From Incurvaria masculella (Eukaryota; Arthropoda; Insecta; Lepidoptera; Incurvariidae), in NCBI GenBank assembly GCA_946894095.1, contig OX335641.1, positions 17,688,501 to 17,752,500 on the forward strand: DNA of 64,000 nt, read 5' to 3'. This document shows positions 57,916-64,000 of this stretch, one piece after another (position 1 is the stretch's first letter; each line of letters starts with the position of its first letter). The notes under the pieces were generated by a model, which saw only the letters and a list, made by a program, of their open reading frames with translations, had not been told where the DNA came from and made no database searches. The position numbers and the translations under genes were made by a program.

Positions 57916-58955
57916 AACCCATAAAAAGAAAGAAAGTGAATGAAATAAATGAGGCAGGGATTTTACCCATGACCGTAGAAATCTGAAGTCGTGTTAAGAA
58001 AGTCGCTTAGCAAAATATACCATTTGAATCCTTCAACAATTCTCAAATATTGCATTGAAACAAAAATAGATTTGCATAACGCTTAGATTAGGGCGAAAAC
58101 TACAGAATTTTCATGGTATATTTAAAAAATATATATTTAAATAGATAAGAGAAGGCTTAATAATTTTGAGCCAACGTTTTGAATTTAAAAGCTATTGACA
58201 GAAAAGTTATTGATATGGTATTTTTAAATGGTTGCGTATATCATTTAAAAATCGGTTGAGGATTTTTAATTTCATAAAATAAAAACAGATCGTGATTAAA
58301 CAGATTGGAACAGGTGACACGAGGAAGTAGCGAGCGCAGCGTGGAAGCGGTCCGGAAGCCTCCTTTGGCCTGCGCAGGCGGCGGAGGTGATTCTGTTTGT
58401 ATGCCAGGAAATGCTCGCTTCCACTCTCTAAGTGCGTTCAGGGGAGAAGTGTTGATGCTTTCTATGGAGGGGGATATTTAAATAAAGTGAGCGTCTGCAT
58501 GATGCCTCCTTTCGTGAATAAAGTAAGAATTAGATGCAGTTAAATGTTTCACGGCTATTTAATATTTGAGAAAATGTAGGCTTTTTATTATGTTAGCTAT
58601 TAACTTCATAAGTTTACGTTAACAAATAATACATTTTCTTTAAAAGGACGGCTCAGATCGAAGCATCCGAATGTTCATTCAGATGGAAGCAATTTCGGGT
58701 TGGGTTTAATGGGCATATGAAAACACATGTCATCAAGTTTTTGCATTCTTACAAAAATACCTGCAGCACACATTTGTGCCTGCTACACACACATGTATGC
58801 CAGTGGCGCGACGCTTCAGTTTTAGATGATTAAGGTTAAGTAACACTGGACACAGTGGGAACCTGGATAAGTGACCGTTCGACCGCTGAGGGCGTCCGTA
58901 GTTTGGTTTCCACATAAAACATTTAGATCCTCCTTCATTATTTACTTGAAGCAGG
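57916..58955. other. Intergenic span with one GC-rich patch
   Basis: 58,310-58,400 is GC-rich and reads 'SSERSVEAVRKPPLACAGGG' in one frame after an acceptor-like 'gattggaacag'. No donor or partner is certain. The rest is AT-rich and empty. Confidence 0.35.
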
Positions 58956-58959
58956 AATG

Positions 58960-59045
58960 AAACATATTTGCATTTTTTATCTAGTTTAATGTATGTGCCC
59001 AACAAAGTTAAGCCCTGGGATGGCACCTAGTTCCCATGTGCTGTA
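58960..59045 (+). mobile_element. SINE piece (plus)
   Basis: 'tctagtttaatgtatgtgcc', 'gggatggcacctagttcccat', 'gtgctgtattgtgcgactag'. Confidence 0.7.
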
Positions 59046-59924
59046 TTGTGCGACTAGTTTAATGGAGATTTTATTTATTTTGTGGAATTGATAAGGTATA
59101 ATAAGCCGTCCCTGAAAGACTGATCGTTTTTTCATGGTCTTGGTTTTCAAAATGTTTTAAGTAAACATAATTATTGTAGACACGTCTTTGCATGCACGTG
59201 TAACCGTCAATCAGTGTTTGTTGTTGTTTTATTATGGTAATATTTGTGATATTTATGTCTTTAAATTTATATTTTTTATAAATCTAGATTTACATTAATA
59301 ATATAACATTATATAATAATAACATTAATAATAATACAATAAAAAATACAAAAAAAAACCTACCATGTATTTTCTATATTATATATTATTTTCTAAATCA
59401 AATCATATTTTTTAAATCGAATATTATTTTGTTTATTTAATTATTTCGATTTTCTTGGTTTATCGGTAAATAAAAGACAACAAAAATAACAAGAAGTCAC
59501 ACAGCCACCAAAAAAAACTTGACATTTTATATTCATTTAAGTAACCTTCTCCCTCGGTGTAAAAAAAAACATCGGTAAAAAATTTACTTGCTTTTCCCCT
59601 TGGGAATTTCCTTGACTTTATTTTAATTTCTAAGAAGCCGATCCAAATTGAGGACAGCCTTAGAAAAATCGGGATAGGGTCAAGTAAATAAATAAATTTG
59701 AATACTTAAGCAGTTTTCTCGTTGACCTCCGCCTATCCGGAGCTGCCGCAGCCACCTCGACTCGTTTTGTCCTTAGTTTTCTGGCTGCACAGTGGATTGC
59801 TCTCAACAACTCCAGGAATAAAACAAAAGGTTTTGCTAATATTTATATGCAACTAGTAGAAAGATTTGAACTGTTTATGTGTGACGTCATAATTTAACCC
59901 TCGGCCGTAAATGAAGTTTTTTTA
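59046..59924. other. Very AT-rich span
   Basis: Low-complexity A/T runs, densest at 59,230-59,460; no gene. Confidence 0.5.
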
Positions 59925-60275
59925 TGTAACGATATGGATGGCTAATATGTACTGTCCGACAGATATTAGCCTTAGAGACTACATTAAAACTGGGTGCCAT
60001 GCCAGGAACTTCCTTATATTGCTCGGCTACATTGATCTGAATGGAAAACGCGGACAATTTCAATTGCCGCTTCGACCATCGTTCATTCAATGCGGGCGGG
60101 CAGCATTTAACCTACCACCTAGTAAGTAAAGAAGGGGACCTAAAGTTTTACGTGGAATGCCCCAGCTAGCCTCAATGGTTGAAAATAGTCACTCCTCCAG
60201 AACCTAACCGCGCTCAGAGGTTATCGATTCGCAAGGCGGCGCATACTGAGCTACCGAGGCTGACAGTTCTCTAAA
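59925..60275 (-). mobile_element. SINE copy (minus), near full length
   Basis: Body blocks 'gatattagccttagagacta', 'ccttatattgctcggctaca', 'attgccgcttcgaccatcg' in order. The head end shows the reverse complement of an A box ('catactgagctaccgaggctg', 60,243-60,263). Confidence 0.85.
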
Positions 60276-60708
60276 ACTAGCACATTAGAAGAAGAACAGC
60301 CGGACCAGACTTACCAAGGTAGAAATTTGCAGCTGAAATAATGGTGCAGCTGTAACATTGTGTGCTGAAGAGTGTAATGCACCAAAGCTGCACTCAAATG
60401 CGCAGTGCTCTGCTTCTGTTCTGGCGATTGTTAATTTTATTTCTCGGTAAATCAAATCATGTGTTAGTATTTTTTTTGGTATTTTATGAAGACATACAGC
60501 AAATGTTACCTTGTATTCTGCACCACTTACTTTTGCACCAAAAAATATTTCAAAGTAAAAATTTGTATTTATTTCGCTCGACTTTTTGTCTAACGGCGAA
60601 CATCGTAAGGTTTCGTAACGTAATCTGGAGGACCTCGAATACCTCATCAAGTCAGATGTAATAGGTGAACGAATCCTTGAGTCAAGTGAGCTGAACACTG
60701 TGTATCCG

Positions 60709-61290
60709 TATACAGGATATTTGGTAATTCGATACATTCCTTCTAAGGGGTCATTCTAGAGCTAATTTTAAATTTTTGAGTTATTTAAGTTTTAATTTTT
60801 TTTGCATTCTTTCTGTCTTGTTACCAAAAAATATTTTTTAATTGGTGACGCATGAGAGACAAACATTATGTGACCTCAATATTTCCATAATCTCAGAAAT
60901 AAAAGGTCATAAATCACAATTTATGAAAAAAAAACACAAAATGTATTTAAATCGAAGAAGATTACTAAAAAAAAATATGATGGGAATAACTTCATAAGCT
61001 TTCAGAAAATGTACAAATGTTTTACAGTTGCACACAAGTAATTTTTATTTCAAATATCAAGTATCAGAGTCGTGCTCAAAATTAATTAAGAATTAAACGT
61101 CTGATACAGAGAGAACGTTTACTCGGGATCGACCGTTTCGTCTCCCGCCCAAATTCAAATTTGGAACACCGCGATAGAAAATTTCCAAAAAAAATGAAAA
61201 CCTAAATAACTCAAAAAATAGTTATTTTCCCTAGTTGATTTAGAATGAACCCTTAGAAGGAATGTATGGAATTACCAAACATTCTGTATA
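60709..61290. mobile_element. 582-bp foldback DNA element
   Basis: The left ~95 bp (60,709-60,804: 'tttggtaattcgatacattc', 'ttgagttatttaagtttt') is the inverse of the right ~95 bp (61,195-61,290: 'aaacctaaataactcaaaa', 'gaaggaatgtatggaattac') with scattered changes. The core has no ORF. Best explained as a MITE or solo-ended foldback element of unknown family. Confidence 0.85.
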
Positions 61291-62530
61291 TTAGAAATAT
61301 AATAAATGGGATCATACCGTATTTGGGTCTTAAAAGGCTATGTGAGAGTGAGAGAGCTTATAGTGAGTAGATTTTATTTAAAAAAATATTATCGTCCTTA
61401 ATAACAATATAATTTAAAAACATTTTTGGGGTTACATCGATGCGAGGCCTTTTCTTAAAATACATAGATACTACATTTTGAGGGATATATTTTTTTAATC
61501 ATTGTTTTTTCCGATTTCTTGTGATTACTCCATAGTAAGTAATTAGAAGATTTTTTTAAATATAATTTCCAATAAATATCTTACAAAATTGAAAAGTGTT
61601 TCCAACAGTAGCAGAATGTGCCACAGCGCGAAGTTTCCGGGACCCTCCTCCAACGTAAGCCGGTATAGCGCGTATAAATAAATCATACGTTTTATTGAAA
61701 TCTCCCGCAGTCTTCAGGTCAGACTATCTCTTTATATTAAAACGTTACCTTTTTAGCGCCCCTGCTTTTAACTTTCCGGTGACTTCCGAAAACTTGAGAC
61801 GAGGCGAAGGTAATTTTTGGGGCGGTTTAAAAAACTCGTGGAGGCGAAAGCCTGTATTATTTATGAGCGGGGATTTTTATGTTGAAAACATCTTTGAAGG
61901 TGTAAATAAATAATGAATCTGTTATCCCTCAAAATGAAAATATAAACCATTTAAAATGTGAAGATGTTTGGAAATACACATTCAAATTATGAAATGCCAT
62001 GCATATTTTGAGTTTTAACGGAGACATTGTTTGGCTTAAATAAGAAATAGTGGTCCGGAAAGGTGTATTTGCCTCTCCACACAATGTGACGATCACCCAA
62101 TAGAAATCCAGTAGCATAAGATTAGTATTATCAGTCATTATTTAATAACTTCTTTTGGTCAGCAGCTAATCGAGTCAGTGCTTCACCCTACAGTCTTTTT
62201 TGTGTACACAAATGTCTGTCAAGTTTGGTGCTTAGACAAGTCAGTGATTAGACGACTACTTGATTACTTTCTATGTATTGAAAAATAGCCCCCATCAAAA
62301 GTTGAAGATTTATTGGTTTGTGCTACATTCTGTTATTGTTATTTTATATGTACGTTAGGTAATGGTTTTCTTCGGAAAAAATAACATAAAAGTAATAAAC
62401 AAAAAACTTAATAAAGTAAACAATATTTATTTAGATTGAATAACTGAGTGTTGATATCAACTTGCTTTCTTTGATCTACAATTCAAATAAAAACCTCGAC
62501 ACACAATTCAAAACATAAATCATTCCAAAC
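61291..62530. other. Intergenic sequence, no supported gene
   Basis: AT-rich with a GC-richer patch at 61,740-61,870; nothing recognised. Confidence 0.45.
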
Positions 62531-62632
62531 TAATAGTGCTTGCAGACCGCTCTACCGAATTTAATATAGGAGAGGAGCACTTCATTAATATTTCGAACCC
62601 ACGTCCCACCAGCTCACCAGTACTTATTCCTT

Positions 62633-62811
62633 TCCCGCAGGCCCAAGCTGCGAACATGCCCCGTAATTCCGCAGATAAATCTGTGTTATCAGGCCTCACA
62701 CATTACCAACGCTGGCGACGTATTACACGGGCTAAGGGTTGTGCATCGCGTGAAAACCGAATTTATAGACAAGGCCATTTTCCACAAACTCAAATTTGTC
62801 ATGAAGTCTAA
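62633..62811 (+). CDS. Candidate host exon (weak)
   Basis: 'ttattcctttcccgcag' (to 62640) is a good acceptor. The frame after it reads 'AQAANMPRNSADKSVLSGL' and 'THYQRWRRIT' and stops at 62,811. No known domain. The acceptor is convincing, the exon much less so. Confidence 0.2.
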
Positions 62812-62899
62812 ATGTAATGGTACCTTCAACCATCGCGTTAAGTTATCTCTTCATCTACCTTGTTATGTTAATTTCTCTTTCAACGCAGGTAAATAAACT

Positions 62900-62924
62900 A
62901 TTTCTTTCTTTCTTTCTTTCAGTT
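62900..62924 (+). repeat. (CTTT)n microsatellite
   Basis: Five or so CTTT units ending in 'cag'; resembles a polypyrimidine tract but reads as a plain microsatellite. Confidence 0.7.
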
Positions 62925-63399
62925 TTTTAAGGTTTCGGTTATGCGTGCGTTAAATTAAAAATTTGGTGCAAATTGACTTTTTTATGTTTTATTGGTCACA
63001 TCATTGCCTTTTACACCGTTAGTTTTAAGTTAAAAAGCGATGAAAATTTTCTGATTATTATTATTAATCAGCAGAATATTTTTGCGGTAGATACTTATTT
63101 AAGGCGCGCTATGAAATCTGTGTTAACAAATAAGCTATTCGGGTGATCATATCAGCTAACAAATGTATTCCTTATTTTCTATGATGAGACACTTGTAATA
63201 GCCCCATACTTTTTCTGTCTGCTTCGTGACATTGACTTTAGTATTTATCTCAGGATCCATATTTACTACGAAACACATCACTGCATCAGATTTAATCAGC
63301 AAAATTTTTTTATCCAAAACATTTTACAATCTAAGGATTGCCTGTTAGTCAATTGAGATAACTTATCATAAAAACTTCAACAGAGAAGACTCGTTCGGG

Positions 63400-63710
63400 C
63401 TTTCGAAATGGAATTCCGTGCTCGCGCCTTTACGACAAAGCAAGTTCAAACCGCGGGAGGACATAGTGAGCGCTTGCTGCTTGTCAACAGAAGTGCAGAA
63501 CGCAGCTGAAACAAGTTTGCAGACTACGCATAGCCATCGATATTAACTTCGTATCCACTTGCGGTCTGCAGATAGTGTTCTGCCGGCCGCGGGCCTCGCC
63601 GCACGCAGCCACTCGCCCTGATGATGGACCGCACGCGGCGGTCTGTATGGTCGGCCAATATGAACGCGAAATACCACTGTGGTCAGCCAAGCTGAGATAA
63701 AATGTCTAGC
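63400..63710. other. GC-rich patch near the right edge
   Basis: 'gttctgccggccgcgggcctc' and surroundings are CpG-rich. A 68-codon minus-strand frame results but is not recognised. Could be a host promoter or exon continuing outside the window. Confidence 0.3.
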
Positions 63711-64000
63711 TCGGGTACTGCTTAACTTTCACCTTACTTATTACATATTTAATTCATTTGGCATTTAAATCCGTAAAATAACAGTCGGTAGTTATCAAAG
63801 TTGATTTTTGTATTTGAATCAACATATCATGGAGTCAAATCTCATCTTTATTAAAATATTCAATTTCTTACATCGGCTCTACCGAAGTTATGCCTGTAAA
63901 GAGCCGCAAAAAAGCCTCCCAGGTACTTCAGAACTTTCAGATTAATCTATATCCCACTACATAATTTATTCTTAAATAAGTATCTAATGCTAGGAACGAG

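Noticed and set aside
60285..60737. 150-codon minus-strand ORF
   Set aside because: No recognisable domain, overlaps the end of the foldback element at 60,709, and a 99-codon frame lies opposite; probably chance.

Overview
The window looks like nuclear DNA of an insect, most probably a moth or butterfly. It is AT-rich and intron-style, with no bacterial gene layout. It is full of dispersed repeats that I recognise from lepidopteran genomes: a tRNA-headed SINE in more than 15 copies, the 'agggttccgtaccc' repeat with a (GTCC)n tract, RTE-type 3' tails ending 'attagtatagata', and relics of CR1/Jockey and RTE LINEs. No complete conventional host gene is visible. The order-level call is inference from repeat recall, not from a marker gene.

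1-8,640: a large part of a Maverick/Polinton (adintovirus-like) self-synthesising DNA transposon. Leftwards on the minus strand run a GC-richer ORF of unknown function, an apparently intact protein-primed family-B DNA polymerase, an A32/FtsK-type packaging ATPase, a Polinton-associated protein of unknown function, and a DDE integrase cut by the window edge. A small plus-strand gene lies between ATPase and polymerase; its ATG appears to form a one-codon first exon, and it shares a short divergent promoter with the ATPase. Integrase, polymerase and ATPase are the parts needed to replicate, package and insert such an element. No capsid or protease gene is in view; they lie to the left or are missing.

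8,640-14,750: mostly non-coding sequence with a few repeats (a foldback MITE, a Lepidoptera-type repeat, a LINE C-terminal scrap). 14,749-19,824: a tandem array in which a ~140-bp unit (four copies) alternates with two ~2.1-2.4-kb composite retroelement units, each holding a decayed CR1-like reverse-transcriptase tail.

19,825-35,380: SINE and LINE relics, two more MITE copies or families, one CpG-rich block (24.7-25.0 kb) that may be a host promoter, and a possible host exon near 33.6 kb.

35,381-48,568: the most striking structure. Two direct repeats of 3,376 bp, nearly identical, begin TGTGG, end TTTACA, and are flanked by a 4-bp duplication (CAAT). They bound a 6,428-bp interior without a recognisable gag or pol ORF. 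This is a recently inserted LTR retroelement with giant LTRs and an essentially non-coding interior, resembling the LARD class known from plants. Its plus strand is G-rich and C-poor over long stretches and carries several good splice-site-like motifs.

48,569-64,000: AT-rich intergenic or intronic sequence with SINE copies, a 582-bp foldback element, a 23-bp near-perfect palindrome and a few weak exon candidates.
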